From assembly GCA_029931535.1 (NCBI GenBank), contig JAQPZY010001685.1, positions 6,369,001-6,433,000 on the forward strand: a DNA stretch of 64,000 nt, in the 5' to 3' direction. The notes under the pieces are model-generated. The model ran no database searches and had not been told where the DNA came from. It saw only the letters and a list, made by a program, of their open reading frames with translations. The translations under genes were made by a program, and so were the position numbers. The stretch is from Margaritifera margaritifera. Lineage: Eukaryota > Mollusca > Bivalvia > Unionida > Margaritiferidae. Shown here piece after piece: positions 63,585 to 64,000 of this stretch; the stretch's first letter is position 1; each line of letters begins with the position of its first letter.

Positions 63585-63898
63585 CACAATGGGTAGGACA
63601 CATTGCATGGATTGCAAGCAGTTTAAGATGGTGGAAGATAACTATGCTACCTATATAAATTGTATTGTGTTCCATTCAGGCAATACCTGCAACATAAGCA
63701 GACACTGGTCAGAAAGTGTATGAGCAGCCATCTTGGCCAAACAGATAACTAGGTCATATGAGACAGCAAAGAAATGCACAAGCAGCTATGTGGACACACT
63801 TAGCATTGCAGCTGATGCCACATCAGTTGATAACTTCTGTTAGTGGAGACTTTGAAGGCAGAAAGATGTGGGCCCTTCTTACAGGTAAAATTGTCACA

Positions 63899-64000
63899 TA
63901 GTGTGTAGCTGTCTACTTCCACACTCTGAGTTCATAAAGCACGTAGTGTGTAGCTCTGAACTTCCACACTCTGAGTTCATAAAGCACGTAGTGTATAGCT
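63899..64000 (+). repeat. 45-bp tandem repeat running off the window
   Basis: TAGTGTGTAGCT starts at 63899 and 63944, and TAGTGTATAGCT at 63989. Between them CTTCCACACTCTGAGTTCAT is unchanged. The array continues past the edge. Confidence 0.9.

Overview
This window is animal nuclear DNA. It is AT-rich, its genes are split by introns, and it is crowded with transposons. The dispersed repeats (blocks with 'caaatttggttgaaatt', 'agctctactggtc' and 'caggtgagc' motifs, a Leu-like tRNA SINE and several cut-and-paste families) suggest a lophotrochozoan, most likely a bivalve mollusc. That assignment is inference from repeat style and protein divergence.

The main gene is the 5' part of LONP1, the mitochondrial ATP-dependent Lon protease, on the + strand. 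Seven coding exons lie at 20186-20749, 27412-27500, 28873-28992, 31495-31568, 44776-44981, 58076-58137 and 58947-59017. They join in one frame with GT-AG introns and phases 0, 2, 2, 1, 0, 2, 1. They encode residues 1-395: the mitochondrial presequence, the Lon N-terminal substrate-binding domain, a basic/acidic linker and the start of the helical region. The AAA+ and protease domains lie beyond the right edge. Introns 4 and 5 are each about 13 kb and consist mostly of repeats.

A second, unrecognised gene is inferred on the - strand, pointing left, from four small exons with compatible phases (13736-13689, 10153-10111, 8311-8241, 3662-3598). It would encode at least 75 residues of an acidic helical protein. 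Its predicted start and that of LONP1 are head to head, 6.4 kb apart.

The rest is mobile DNA and its remains. There are Tc1/pogo-like elements with TA duplications (14043-15583, 29197-30834, 31891-32954, 47721-48744), two of which keep relics of a CENP-B-like helix-turn-helix. There are two hAT-like copies with a relic C-terminal transposase domain (45307-46607, 51878-53514). A 6.4-kb element with roughly 47-bp inverted ends (50967-57370) contains one of those copies and also a hAT with a perfect 8-bp target duplication (55006-56542), which itself carries a long fold-back hairpin. There is a 5'-truncated LINE on the - strand (35974-37440), several tRNA-derived SINEs with exact target duplications, tandem arrays and (TA)n microsatellites. 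Nesting gives a relative order of insertion. No viral, CRISPR, bacterial or toxin system was seen.
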